Below are positions 23,901 through 36,954 of a stretch of DNA of 64,000 bases, one piece after another. This DNA comes from Membranipora membranacea (taxonomy: Eukaryota; Bryozoa; Gymnolaemata; Cheilostomatida; Membraniporidae): NCBI GenBank assembly GCA_914767715.1, contig OU612065.1, positions 39,556,001 to 39,620,000 of the forward strand. Reading direction: 5' to 3'. A model generated the notes under the pieces. That model was not told where the DNA came from and did not search any database. It worked only from the letters and a program-made list of their open reading frames with translations. The translations under genes were made by a program, and so were the position numbers. Position 1 is the stretch's first letter; each line of letters begins with the position of its first letter.

Positions 23901-26329
23901 TTTTAATGAATAATACGGCCATTGAGTAAACATGAAAAACAATATTTTTCTTTAGGATTTTATGCTCCTTTCGGATTTATGAGCTATTTGTTGACCATAA
24001 AAATCTTTATTTTGCCAATTCTGCTGTAATCAAGACCAATAAGCTGCATGGAGAATTATTTGTATACCAAACATTATAACCATGGTAACTTTGAAGACAC
24101 AAGCATTAAACAAGTTAATTTATGAATATCCGTTGGTCACTTTACATTCTAGTATGTAGCATCGATATTCTAATCTTGTGTCAGATTTGCGGAGCAAAAC
24201 AGCAAAAAAACTGCCAAGGTTGGTTGTGAATGAAATCAGATACACAACAACCGGATAGGAATAAACATAACTGAATGGTTCTGGTAAGGGTGCAGCAGCA
24301 GCACACCTATGTTGTGATACAAACACATTCCATTCTCATAGAGCTAAATTCTGATGTCAGCATACTATTAGTCATGTACATGTGAGGACATCAGTAATAA
24401 ATAAATCTATGCAAAAATCCGGTATGATCAGGAGAAAACTGCAACAAGAATCTCACAATCAAAAACAGTTGTCTCAAGTTTAAGGAAGCAGCGCTCATAT
24501 TTGCATGATAACAATATTTCTGAATATTTGTGAATTACTAGTCTAGCTGCCTGTCACATGACTCATCATTAAGTTATAAGATAAGAGGCTGTTTGCTGAC
24601 AGGAGATTATTGAGATGTAGGAAATAGTTAACATACTAGTATAGCTTTGAGGGAGCTCTGCTCTGTACAGCCTTTTAAGGAGTATACACACTTAGCTTCC
24701 AGTGACTGAACTTCTCTCTTAGCAAAGTTATCAGGATAAATTCTCTCACTAGTAAGCATGTCATTGCAAGACGGACACTTCACTTCTCTGCTGTTTAGTC
24801 TGTAAATTCATCCAATATTGTGAGCAGAGAGTGAGGACCACTAGGTTATACTACTACTAGCACAAGGTCAGACATTAAAACTCTAGAGGATGTTAGAGTA
24901 ATGTGGTAGGGACTTCCTCAATTTGGGGATTTCCAAATGCCAATTTTCTTATCTTAAATGACTTCTTGCCACAAAAATTCACCTGCTTGCCACAAGAATC
25001 TAATTTGAAGTGTTGGATGCTAGCGTTGTAGCCTGATTGATGGTCCTTGACATGAAACACTAGGCGTACTCACTCCTACATCTCTATGAGCTAATGGTAC
25101 CATCGAGTTATAATAATCATGTGAAAGCATATTTGTAATACCTGGCACTACCTTACAAATGTAAAGTCTCGTGGCAATATATCCTACACGATACAGAGTT
25201 ACAGCAATCAAAATATGTCAACTGAGTTGATTCAGATATGATAAATTTGAGCATCTCCCGATGTTTCAGTGATCTGATACATCCCCTCACCCACCCAACC
25301 TCTATCAGCAGCTTTGAGCTGAAAGTCCCAATTGTCTCAACATTCAAGAATGAAATGAACATCCAGCCATATTTTCCCAGTTTGAGTTAATAGCCAGGCG
25401 AATATTATACCTGAGCCAGCGAGTGATGCAGTTTCTACAGAATCGATGTCCACAGTCCGTCTGATATGGATCTCGTAAACACATCGTGCAGATTGGACAG
25501 TCATATCCGTGCTCAAGGATCAGAAACTCGTTATCATATCCTGCAATGAAAAAAATTACTAGTAGATAAAAGCAACTCTCATACAACGCCAAGTGACATT
25601 CATCAAGCCTACATAGCTGCAGGTAGCAACCCACAACAAACCTCATTCTCATTTATCGCCATATTTTTCATAATGAAATATGGTATATTTCCTGTGCTCC
25701 AGTTAGGATTTGACTGCAGGGTAACCCGGTTGTTTTATCGTATAAAAATTAAAGCCATTTACACTGAGCAGACTCTATATAGGCCTAGCTAACCTGGAGT
25801 TGATCAGTTGACCTGGTTACCCGCATAATGCCTAGCTAATCATTCAAAAATCGGTTAAATCAAATTCATTTGCATTATACTCTGTTCAGACAAATTGTAA
25901 TTTCTCTTAGAGGGAGTTACCCCATTGTTTTGTAAGAGTTAGATGATTCTTCAGACAGTTTTACACCTGCTGATCTAGAAGGAAAGGATGAGCAATATGT
26001 CAGATGTCTCAACAACAATAACGTTAGAGGGTTGACTTGGCTAAAATATTTTCTATATATATAAAATATATATAACTTTGGGGAAAACTCATAGGGGCCT
26101 AGCCATCTTCAAAAATGGAAATCAATTAGGAAATACATCTAGTAGATATCGAGTTTAGATTAGCAAACACAGACAAGCCAGGCTACAGTTGGGTTGCATT
26201 TCATTTTTATTAGAAAAAGGACTAGCAAAAAAACAATAACAGTCGTTATGTAAACTCACCTTCAGATTCATTTGATTCATCGAGAGAGCTATCCTGTGAT
26301 CCTGTCATCACTCCACCATCAGTGGCCAT
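20941..26329 (-). CDS. TRAF6: TRAF6-type TNF receptor-associated factor, E3 ubiquitin ligase, 554 aa
   Basis: TRAF6 is a cytoplasmic adaptor and K63-specific E3 ligase downstream of Toll/IL-1 and TNF-family receptors. Exons: 26260-26329, 25411-25540, 24637-24799, 23417-23650, 22282-22371, 20941-21918; the sum is 1665 nt with all phases agreeing. Residues 38-78 form a RING finger (CPIC, then CGHRFC, closing CPSC). About 100-230 carry TRAF-type zinc fingers (KAILRHQ, CPYRPVVCPNNC, CPYCGEPI). About 345-394 are a coiled coil, and 397-550 a MATH/TRAF-C domain starting GTYIWRLKNY and containing WPFTGKI and FQRPN. The PDNFAKRE stretch after the RING and the FIKND end of the MATH domain are closest to TRAF6 among the TRAFs. 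Coiled coil and MATH share one large last exon, as in vertebrate TRAF6. The last acceptor was set at 21918 because the closer one at 21908 breaks the frame. Confidence 0.94.
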
Positions 26330-26766
26330 CCTCCCAATTAAATCCAATATCAGGTCTATCGCTCCATCCAAATAGGCTACGCAGCTTCCCGACAGCTATC
26401 TGCGATCTACCTAGATTTTCGAACAAAATTGGTTAGGCCTATGCCTGGAGTTTTTACCATGTAAACTTTGCCAATGACTATGATCAGACACCCCGTATAG
26501 TATAAATGTTGGGATGGGGGTGTCTGATGATGAAGGTATCGGTAATGAATGCCTAAAATGATACATACGAGCCTGTCTTCACAAGATTTTTTGTTGTCAA
26601 GAGAGATAGGTGACACGCATACATACATCATGGTGGGGAGGTAGTTGATACTGAGGACTCTGGGGGGTCAGTTCAACCTTCCTAACATATATATATATAT
26701 TTATATGTGTTATGATGATTGATACCAAACTAAGGGGCCAATGAGCAATGGCATCTGGAAGAGTGT

Positions 26767-26803
26767 AGGCAGGTATACATTTTACTAAAATGTATACCTG
26801 CCT
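26767..26803. repeat. Perfect 37-bp palindrome upstream of TRAF6
   Basis: Arms of 18 bp (AGGCAGGTATACATTTTA and its exact complement) flank a single C. The sequence lies about 440 bp upstream of the TRAF6 ATG. Confidence 0.92.
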
Positions 26804-26810
26804 GCCTGTT

Positions 26811-26927
26811 GAGGCCAGCAAAGCATAGTAATCCACATCCAAAAGATACCATCACCTACCTAGCTAGATCTAGAAACATACAATGTATGTTTCTTTTGGA
26901 TGTGGATTACTATGCTTTGCTGGCCTC
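26811..26927. repeat. Inverted repeat with perfect 36-bp arms upstream of TRAF6
   Basis: Arms 26811-26846 and 26892-26927 are exact reverse complements. The 45-base loop contains a further small inverted repeat, AGAAACATA...TATGTTTCT. The arms do not resemble the tRNA-like repeat or the hAT-like element. Confidence 0.92.
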
Positions 26928-28476
26928 TACAGACTTTACCTTGATTTTAGTGAGCATTTCTCCATATTAGTCCCTTGCCCTACCTTTATATCCTATTGCC
27001 TGCAGGCATACCACAACACAACACACAGCAGACTGAGCAGTGAGTAACACAGTTGAGTTGGGTTAGTTAGTAGGCTCAACACAGCAGAGCTCATAGCCCT
27101 GCACCAAATCCAACTAACTCTCTCTAGTCCTTTACCTGATCTTTCTATCCTTGGATCTGGCTAAGTTTCCCAAATATATTAGATGTCAGCCATACACAGT
27201 TTTGTTTACCTGGTGAGATGTATCCAGTATTATTTGACACTGACAGAGCAAACTGAAGAAATGTAGTCCAAACAGAACTGGTACTGATTAGGGAAGCTCA
27301 AGCTGTGGTTTGTATACATTGCAATCATTGGCTTATTTCTACAATCAACACTCTTGATTGGTTCTCATCATAGGATGAACATCACCAGGTGACATCAAGG
27401 CCAATCAAAGGTAACACAATTTGGACGTGTAAAAAAGGAAGTCAAAAAGTAAGTTGTAGTTATAAGGGGTTGTGGGATGCAGAGATGTGGGTTGAAAAGT
27501 GGTATTGGGCAGTGACAACCTCATATGGGTTGGATTTCTACATTGATGTTGTCTTGTGGCCCATCTGGAGTACCTGTCAACTGGAAACATAGACAACTGC
27601 TTCAGTTTGGCCAAATACTATTACCTCAGTTAATTCTTTTTTTAATTCTTGATATTAAATTCAATATATCATGATTAGTACACATACATATTTCATTTGA
27701 AATCTCCGATTTCTCACAAGCCTAGCCTATCACTGCTTGTCTGCAGATAGTGCAGCCCTGTGGCTGTGGTATTGACCCAAGGAGTACTCCTTGCTTTGCA
27801 CTTACTGCAGAAGAGAAGGCATGTGATGTTAACTTAATATTATTTATTACTAACTTCTTGTGTTCACCTTTCTACTTATCACTTTTTACTTTACTACTAT
27901 CATGATTACATCAAGTGGTCAGGGTCACTTTGTCATTAATTTCTACTGCTTTACTAAGTTTCCCTGATGACAGTAGATCACACAGTTATTATTGAATGTG
28001 CACTGGCTTGTTCTTGTTCCGTAATCTTGCTTGCTTCGTCTTTATTTATTGACTGCGTATGCAAGCATGTATCTGTAACCAATATGTTGGCTCTAATTGG
28101 GATTGATTGGCAATCCTACCATGCACAATTTTGAACCAATATTTTGGCATGATAGTGAAGCACAACAAGGTACAACATCATGATTTCTTGCATAAAGGTA
28201 TGAAGTTATATATATACAATCCTTTAAGGCGCCATCATCAAGAAGTTCAACTCCTTGATAGGCTGTCTTTGAACACACAATAATCAAAAAAAGTTTGAGG
28301 TTCAGTACCACATGGTTATCTTTGATATCCTAATTTTATGTGATCAGGAATAACTAAAACTGCATAAAAAGAATGCTGAGAACCCAGCTACTACGAGGAG
28401 ACATATGTTCCAGTATATTACATATACATCGACTCCTTCATAGATAACTCGTTATTTGTTTATCTTTTAGACCAAG

Positions 28477-31400
28477 ATGACGACAGAGTTAGAAGAGAAG
28501 AGTAAGGCCAAGGTCGCAGAAGAGCGTCTGAAGCTCTCATCAGCGAGGATGAATGTCGTTGTATTCATGACACTGCTTATTGATCTGCTCGGGTTCACCG
28601 TCATCTTACCTATCATGCCAAAACTCCTAGAGTTCTATGGAAAAGAAGGCTCTGTAAGTTGGAACTACCAATATAACCATATTATTCATGTTTTCCATTA
28701 CTCTATTATGAACAGGAATCGCAGTGCTGAGTCTTTTTCTGGCTTCAACCAGAGTTTGTTAATCTGCTTTGAAACTTGAAACCTTGAAAATCTGTAGCAT
28801 GATATTTGCTTTTACAGGATGATTTATATACTGCTATGCGTTCCTCGGTTGGAAGTTTAAGAGAGTTGGTCGGGGCACCGGACACTCCAAAATGGAATTC
28901 TGTTATCTTCGGAGGTAGATATTTAAAGGGCAACCAAGGTTTCGCAGCAATGCATAAATGGGCAGTAAAGAATGTGCTAGGCAGCATCAGCTTTGTGCAT
29001 GACGCGGTGCCATACTCAATGTAGTTGCTGACTCTAAGCTTGGTAACACTGTAGTTTAGGGAAGGTTCCAAGACGTTGATATAAAAATGATAGAGCACAG
29101 GCTAAATAATCACAGGAACAGGAAACTGCTCTGTGGTATTCCATTTTAGCTGTGTTTGAGTACCTGATGGATGGAATGTTTTACAAGAATTCTTGCTGAA
29201 TAATCGTCCGAATTAGATTTTGTCTTTTTTCCTATGCAGAAGGTGCAATCTGCTATCAAACAATGAGAAGTTGTTTGAAACGCTGGTTGCTCTTTTAAAT
29301 GGATATTTTTTGCAACACTCGCATCGTCAGATAGTAATTGAGATATGTAACATATTGGACAAATATGCGGCGGGCCAAGATGGTGCGATAATCTGATTGT
29401 TTCATCGCTATGATTTATTCGGTCTTACCCTACCCAACTGTTGGCTTTTCTCATTTTTTACAGGATTTATTGGATCTCTCTTCTCACTTTTACAATTTTT
29501 GGCCTCACCGTTTATTGGAGCCATGTCAGATGTGTACGGAAGAAGGCCTATGCTGCTTTTATCCATGGTAAGTGCCTTAGTATAGAGAGTTACAAGGTAA
29601 TCTACTGTCTTTGATTCAGTTATCCTATCATTGCAGGATTACCACAGTATGAGACCTGGTACAACCTGATCATTAGTTATATCGCTCATCCCCTAACTTA
29701 TAATTATCACAGTATGCTTCTGCACTTTCACCATAGACTTAATGATATGATATTGTGTGATGAGGCCCTATAATTGTAAAGAATATCTTCTCAATCAGTG
29801 TTTCATTACTGTGAAATGTTCAGCTGAATCATTGTGGACCTTTGTAACTGCGGTAGTCATTTCTAATCGGAGCTGAACACTGTTATGTGTTATACACTTA
29901 TTTGCTTATTTGGCACATTTTCTATTGCTGAAAATCAAATAGGCCTAATCAGTTGAGGGGAAAAAAATAATGCTTCATGAAAATTTAATATCCTGGCGTA
30001 ATCTATACATTCTCATATCTAGTGCATAGAAAACAGGTGGTATCACTTTGCTATTTGTTTATTGCTTTCTCAGCTTACTCAGCTTACTCAGCGAAATTAT
30101 TCTGGTATAGAAAGGAAGTCGTCCCAAAGGAAAGCAGGTCCTTGTGTCTTTTGATACCTAGGGATAGGTGCTAAAGGACCAAATGAGCTCATGACCCAAA
30201 CTTTAGATTAAGGATGTTGAGGCCCACTTAAACTGGGTACAGGAACGAGGATATTACAAACAAGAAATTTATCAGCAATATCTCCTTACTGTGAATCCTA
30301 AACATATATTTAAATAATCTCCAAGGACTCTAAGTACATGGAGTGTAAAGTTTTAGAAAATTATCTCCCATGAAATCCTTACGAAGTATTGAATATCCTA
30401 TTATTATGTCGCTCACCCTGATGTTGATTTTTGACACTGGTGATAATCAGAGGACACAATGATCTGAATCAGAGTCTCCATGCAGAGACAGTAATAAAGT
30501 TTGTCACTGATCTCCACTTGAAAGAATAACATACAATACTCTAGGCCAGATATAAAGTCATCTCAACTACGTTTATTTCTCTCTTGCTTTGGAATTGCCT
30601 GACAGATAGTTCACACACAATAGCTTTTCAACTTATGCAGTTGTAATATTAATCGTTTCCTTTTTTTAGATAGGAGTTACCTTATCTTATGTTATTTGGG
30701 CGATGGCCGGAAACTTCACTCTGTTTGTGATCTCTCGTGTAATCGGCGGACTCGCTAAAGGAAATGTCAGCCTTATGACTGCTGTGGTAGCTGATGTGTA
30801 CCAATCTCATGAGAGAGGAAAGGGAATGGTGAGTTGTCTGTAGCTGTGTTTATTGCTGATGATAATGGTGTTAAGGGATCTGCAAAAGTTATTTTCTGTA
30901 TTTGCAAAGACACTAGAGCCGACATTATGACAGTTTGATGTTCAGCATATTTATTTCATCTTCTCAGGCTTAAAAAAAATCAATTATTACCGGAGTAAGT
31001 ACATACTATGGACATTATTTTTATTATACACAGATTCGTAGGCTGACCGTTGTCATTGCATGTGTCTTGTCTGTTAGATGCTTTGGATAGGGTCCCCTTG
31101 TGCCGTACATTTGTTTGTTACTTCATTATTTCATGAATGGGTCTTGGCTACCCATTCTCAAAGTTTCATGGTTAATTTTCAAATCCCGTGTTGACCAGGT
31201 TTGAGTATGACCACCTTGGTGGGGTAGGGTAGGAACCTAATTTGTGATTCATGATATTGAATTTCAAACAATGTAATTAGTGTTAAATCTTTCTTTTTTT
31301 CAGGCACTTATTGGCATCGCATTTAGCTTAGGATTCCTTCTAGGACCAATGATCGGAGCAGGTATGTTCACAAAAAATCCCAAATGCAAAAACTTCCATT

Positions 31401-34400
31401 GAAAATCTTGTCCTCACCTATCCTCACCTATCTCCGCTCTGTCCTGTTCGGGTAGCGGGTGCCTGCCGGAGGCCTAGTTCTATCAAACTTCTCTATCTAA
31501 TCCTGTCCTGAGCATCTTCTTCACTGAGGGAACAGGATTGGAGATCCTTCCTGATTGTATCCTTCCATCTATGCAATGGGCGTCCCCGATTTCTCTTTCC
31601 TTCCACTCTCATCTCATGTACTCTTCTGATGTCATCATCTTCCTCTCTTCTGCACACATGCCCAAACCACTGCAATCTTCTACTTCTCATCAAGTCTAAC
31701 ACACTCATTACATTCGCTTCCTGCCTTATACTTTCGTTGGTTTTGTGCTCCTCAAGACTAATTCCAAGACAGTATCGCAACATTCTCATCTCGCATACAC
31801 TGAATCTTTCAGCAAGATAATCTGTCAATGGCAATGTTTCAGCTCCATACAATAACACCGGGCGTATCACTGTCTTATAGATGAGCACCTTCAACTTCTG
31901 AGGGGCTTTCCTGTCGCACAATACTCCCGTCAACTCTCTCCACTTATCCCAGGCTCTGCCAATGCGCACTTGTACCTCTGCCTTCCTGGTGAATTGCAGT
32001 CCCCAGGTATTTGAATGTGGTTCTTTGAGGCAAAGTGGCATGTGCAGGGCCATCATACTCCTTTAATCTGATGTTGTCACTACTGTATTTTGGGGGTAGG
32101 TACTCAGTTTTAGACCTGCTGACTTTTAGGCCCACATCCTCTAATCTTCTTCTCCAGTCCTCTAATCTCTCTTCCATATCGTCTCGACTCTCATCACATT
32201 AAACCAAATCATCTGCAAACAGCATACTCCACGGTGTGTCTTCTCCATTGTCATCCGAGATATCATCCATAATAATTATAAAAAGTAATGGGCTAAGAGC
32301 TGATCCTTGGTGTAGTCCAACTTCCACTCTTATTTCTTCCGTCTCTCCTGCATTTGTTACCACTCATGTTGTTGAGTCCTTGTACATATCCTTGATGATG
32401 CCATTGAAAATCTTGTGTTGCTGTTTTATTCGGAGGTTTTGATAGATGGATCTTTGTTATCGTTTGGAAGTTATGTTTTCCATTTCAAGGAGAAGACAAT
32501 TTTCATTATTTAGAACCATTTTCAGAAACTCAGTAGTAAAAATATGTGCAAAGCTTTTGATAGGGATTAGGGTCTTGTTGATCTCAGTTTATTGTTGTCA
32601 AAAAGATAAATATAATTATTTTGTATAAATTAACAGGATTCGTTGGTGGCGCTATACCATTGATAGAGAATGCTCACTTCTTCGTGGGTCCTGCTTTGTT
32701 TGCTATTGGAATGGCTGCATTGGATGTATTCTATATTTTCTGCTCCTTCCAAGAGACACTGCCCAAAGAAAAGAGGGTAAGAGATAAAAACATACATTAC
32801 GTGTTAAACAACCTTAAACTATATACAAAATAAAGGCAAATAAAGGCATTGAAACTCGATATGAAATTCTCTCAATGAAGATAGTGTGACAGTGACCAAG
32901 ATCATAATATATTTGTACTCTTGATGAGATATCTTTACATTCTTAGCCCTATGATGTAATGTAACAGGCACTGATGTAACAACTAACAAGCATGAATATA
33001 ATTTTCCTCAATTTTCATTTCAGGCAAAATCATTGTTCTCCACTGAGATAAGCGCATTTGGACTAGTGAATCCATTCTCGCTGTTTCTGTTCAGCCCTGT
33101 CCCAGGAGTACCAGCTCAAGGTATGAGTAGTCCCTGGTGTATTGACTTGCTTTTTACAAGACCCTGTTTGCATTTTCAAGTCTTTAGGTGTAGAGCGCCT
33201 GCAGTGATCAGTGATAGCCAATTTACTCTGCATTTCATGATCATCAGTTCCTATGTTGGCAATGTTTCACACTGCATACTTTGCCTGAATAAATTGTTGA
33301 AAAGTTTTATAATTGCTGGGTAAATTTCGGAATCATATGAAAATCCCAACCATGATTATGAATGAACTGATTGGACATACAGTATAGAATATTTTATTCA
33401 TTGGTTTTTTAAATTTTTCAGATAAGAGTTCTATGCGAAAAATTGGACTGATATATTTCCTATATATATTTATCTACTCTGGAGTAGAATATACACTTAC
33501 ATTCCTAACATTCCTCAGATTTAACTATACCAGGTAAGCCTCATATAGGTCTCTTTAGTGGTTACTCAGAAGGGCTGATATGACTGCTTTGCTCTAGTTA
33601 ACAGGCTACATTAGCCAAGTCTAAGTAAATCCATGGATATGTTTCAATATTTTGGAGTAGCTTTTAGTTTTCGTTTCAAAATAATGAAATCATAAGAGGT
33701 AATGAGGCTCACTTTTACAGATCACGATGAATGATATGAGAGTTAGTCCTGAGCAATATTTATTTTTAAATTAACACTCATTTTACTACGGGGACACCGG
33801 GATGAGTATTGATGGTTACTATTAAAGAATAGCCTTATCTAAGAGGCACTTTTTTGTTTTGAACCAACAAAACCAAAAATGGGCCTCTTGGATAAGGTCT
33901 TAATCTCCTTTTCCCATTTACCATCTACTCATGCGTCATCAGAGAAAGTTCCATCAATTCATTTAACATAAATCCGTCTATATAGCTTACCCCTCAGATA
34001 TAATTATTATTTAAAACATGCAATATGTAACATTGTAATATGCCTTTCACTGCCTCCCTCGTAGGTCATTTGAGAAAGCCTGGATACCTATCATTTACCA
34101 AATTTTAAGTTCTGCTACTCATGTTTAGAAGGCTTTAAAATTGGGCTCGTCTCCATAGAGGAAAGTTCTGAGATCTATTTATTTAATAAAATGATTATAG
34201 ATACACCTGAGCGTGCTTGGTTCAAATAATCTAGCAATCCCCCTCCCCGCCCCCCTCCCCGCCCCTCTCAATGCCCCTCTCCCCGCCCCCTCCCAATGAG
34301 CCAATTTAATAGCTGACAATATTGTCATACTAGTTTTATGGACTGGAGAAATTTTTAAAGCAAAAATTTGTGCATTCAGTGATTTCGAATTCGTACATAC

Positions 34401-36954
34401 ATACATACGTACATACATACACACATATCATTCCTTATTTATCATACCATAATAAATGTTAAAATTGTCATATTTTATGTATTGTAGTATGCAGCAAGGA
34501 AAAATGTTTTTCACCCTCGGTTTGGTGATGATAATTGTGCAAGGTTAGTGGTATTGGTCTTGTATTGCCTCTACCCTTTGTGTATCTAGTGTTATCATAT
34601 CACTCACACTATTACATAAGTCACTCCTTGTAATGTTTGGAGTGAACACCCTCCAACAGGGACTCGACATACAAGGAATATTTCATGATCCAAATCCCAA
34701 CACTTGATCAGCCACAGGTGTCAGTATAAGTGAAGTTATACCAAACATTTCAAGGTGGTCAATGCGCATCTTTGGTATAAAATACATTGCTTTGGATAAT
34801 ATTTGCTAAGATGCCTATGGATGGGCTGTTTTGTTTGCGTATTCCTGTTGAGATATGTAGTGAAACCTCTCAAAGTGTTAATACAATTATTCACACCAAA
34901 ATCCTTACTCCATGTTAGGCTGCAATTAGGTCGAGAGATGACAATACTTGTCCTAATAATAGCCATATGATAAGTTATGTATAATAAGCTGTTCACCCCT
35001 TAGGGTGATATAAATTGCTCGCATTGCTTTCCATTTTAAGGCTTCAAAAAGTGCCTAAGAGATCGTCTATACCCGTGTGATTGTCACAAGAGAAATCCCG
35101 AGATGTTGAATCAAACCTACAAGATATGTAGCACTTTGATAAATCAATCTTGTGATTTGTATATCTACTCTTGACTAAGAGAATAGTTACACAAATCGGT
35201 ATTATCATTGGAATCAGAAAATGTACGAGATTTTAAAATGCCAGATAAATAATATATGATATAATAATGTAACATATTGCAGGTGGTTTCACACGAAGAA
35301 GACCCAGTGGTTCGGAGAAGTCCACAGCTATAACCGGTATATTTATGTACATTCCTGCCTTTCTACTGCTTGGTTACTCTAATGGTGCTCTAGCTCTATA
35401 TACTGGTATACTCCTATTCGGCATCGGTAAGTATCTACATATGTAATACATGCGCTACTAAAGTGCTGAGCCATGACTGCAATGTATTAGAAGGGTATAA
35501 ATCTATCCTTTCCTTAGTTCAGTAACTCAAGGGTACGAGTTTTAGGAGCTTTTATCTTTCACTCCCCACAATTCAGCATCGATAATCCATCTCACTCTTC
35601 ATGGATCAGACTTTTGAGACAGACGTAAATCTGTAAATCTGCCCAATTGTCAGCTCATAGGCTAAGAAAGAAACAAATTGAGAAGTCAAGTTCCCATAGC
35701 AATAATTTTGCACCTGGCTTCAAACATGGATTGTCCGCCAATTCTGGCATGCCTCAATATGCTTAGCCAAGCTGAGGGAGAGAAGTTACCCGCCTAAAAT
35801 CTTGACAAGACTGACTTCCTGCAGGCCAATAACTGATCCCATAATACTAGTTATGTAATGGATGATTCAGGTCCAGCTGTAAGGTCTAATATTAGATCTG
35901 ATTGCGTGATACTCATTTTTTATTTGTCCAACCACTTATCTGAGATAATTGACATGTCATCTCTATTGTGTTTTAAACTCATATCTCATCTAGCAATCTA
36001 TGGCAGCAGTAATACACAGTGACTAACCAAACAGGACCTCCTCTTTGTAAACTTGTTAAATTGATAATAGGAGTTGTTGACTGCATGGATTATGTATATT
36101 TGGATATGAACCCAATTAGGTAGCATCTTCTCAGAAGTCTGTGTTCAGGAAAAGTTAAGAATTCAGTGTTTGCGTTACCGCGCGGCCTTCATTGGCAGAC
36201 AATTTTGGTACTTGAAGTGGTCATTTAGGTAAAACATCACTTGTGTCATATATCTATGTATTATATGTATTTTAATACATCCCGTGTTGTCATATTATCC
36301 AACTAGTAAATTGCGAACCCAACTTCAGAGTTATTTTATTGCTGATTACCAAGATAACTCCTTTCAATTTGCGTATTCCCCCCCACCTCAGGTTCAGCGA
36401 TGGTAGTACCCAGTATGACCACAATGATCTCTGTATACGGTACAGCCAGTCAGAAGGGATCAGTTATGGGTGTGTTCAGAGCTCTCGGAGCGCTGGCTAG
36501 AGCCTTCGGACCTATCACAACTTCTGCAGGTAGGCACTGTGCTTTAACATATCCTCAAGTTTTTTGTTGTACTGTACCGGGATCACTGTATTGACCGGAG
36601 TACGGTGAAATTTTGAACTAACTGAATCAAAATGTATCTCAATTGATATTTCTCAATTGTAATCAAATACTCGGAATCATAAGCAATGAAGGGCCATTTT
36701 GTTTTAGCGTATCAATTTGTTTTGTGTTATTGCCATACCAGTTAAATTTATTTGCAAAATAAGATTCAGCAACACGTCTTGTTAGCCATCTGACATTATT
36801 TATTACAGCATACTGGAGTTTTGGAGCTGAAAGATGTTATGCTATCTCCGCTGTATTAATGGTGCTACCCCTCCTCATGCTTGTTTTCACAAAAACAAAC
36901 ATTCCACAACAAAAAGATGTCAAAGTAACTAGTGGTGATAAAAAGACAAACTAA
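28477..36954 (+). CDS. MFSD10: MFSD10-like major facilitator transporter, 12 exons, 475 aa
   Basis: This is a polytopic transporter of the major facilitator superfamily; the MFSD10/TETRAN group is reported to carry organic anions. Exons: 28477-28653, 28818-28914, 29464-29567, 30670-30828, 31304-31361, 32637-32776, 33024-33120, 33422-33533, 34488-34543, 35283-35426, 36392-36529, 36809-36954; the sum is 1428 nt and all joins keep frame. The hydrophobic profile fits 12 membrane segments. The MFS motif A (SDVYGRRP, residues 113-120) sits in the loop after helix 2. Blocks diagnostic of the MFSD10 branch include RVIGGLAKGNVSL, GPMIGAG, YSGVEYTLTFLT, QQGKMFF and GSVMGVFRALGALARA. The start at 28477 follows a possible acceptor, so a non-coding first exon is likely. 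A LINE sits in the intron between 31361 and 32637. The function is inferred from the family only. Confidence 0.93.
31396..32416 (-). mobile_element. RTE-like LINE insertion with 16-bp target site duplication, in an MFSD10 intron
   Basis: CCATTGAAAATCTTGT occurs exactly at 31396-31411 and 32401-32416 and brackets the element (31412-32400), so the insertion limits are known. The minus strand encodes the C-terminal half of a reverse transcriptase: GLHQGSALSPLLF, an FADDLV box, LLYGAETLPL, then QWFGHVCRRE, a pattern common in RTE-type endonuclease-reverse transcriptases. At least two stop codons (TGA near 32367 and TAA near 32194) and frame damage inactivate it. The copy is 5'-truncated. Its 3' end carries a short tandem of TAGGTGAGGA. 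It lies antisense to MFSD10. Confidence 0.92.
33831..33899. repeat. Short hairpin repeat, copy 1 (MFSD10 intron)
   Basis: The left arm AGCCTTATCTAAGAGGCA and the right arm GGCCTCTTGGATAAGGTC pair with few mismatches around a 33-base loop containing CCAAAAATGG. A related hairpin with the same arms and the same AAAAATGGGC loop segment occurs at 44787-44842. Confidence 0.8.
34239..34294. repeat. C-rich tract, potential G-quadruplex on the minus strand, in an MFSD10 intron
   Basis: Runs of four to six C separated by one to seven bases (for example CCCCCTCCCCGCCCCCC) occur at least eight times. On the minus strand this satisfies the G4 pattern of four G3+ runs with short loops. A TACATACATACGTACATACA microsatellite follows at 34395-34425. 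Confidence 0.8.

Larger units (their letters stand above)
26330..28476. other. Region between the divergent TRAF6 and MFSD10 start codons
   Basis: The two genes point away from each other across 2.1 kb, so both promoters should lie here unless distant 5' UTR exons exist. MFSD10 has a possible acceptor just before its ATG (TATCTTTTAG, ending 28470), which suggests an upstream 5' UTR exon. The stretch holds palindromes at 26767-26927 and a TATATATATATAT run near 26687. No other gene is recognised. Confidence 0.5.

Noticed and set aside
27389-27592. Plus-strand ORF of 67 codons between TRAF6 and MFSD10
   Set aside because: There is no domain or signal, and a comparable frame exists on the opposite strand; no splice or neighbour support.
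31629-31820. Plus-strand ORF in the MFSD10 intron
   Set aside because: It is antisense to the RTE-like LINE coding strand.
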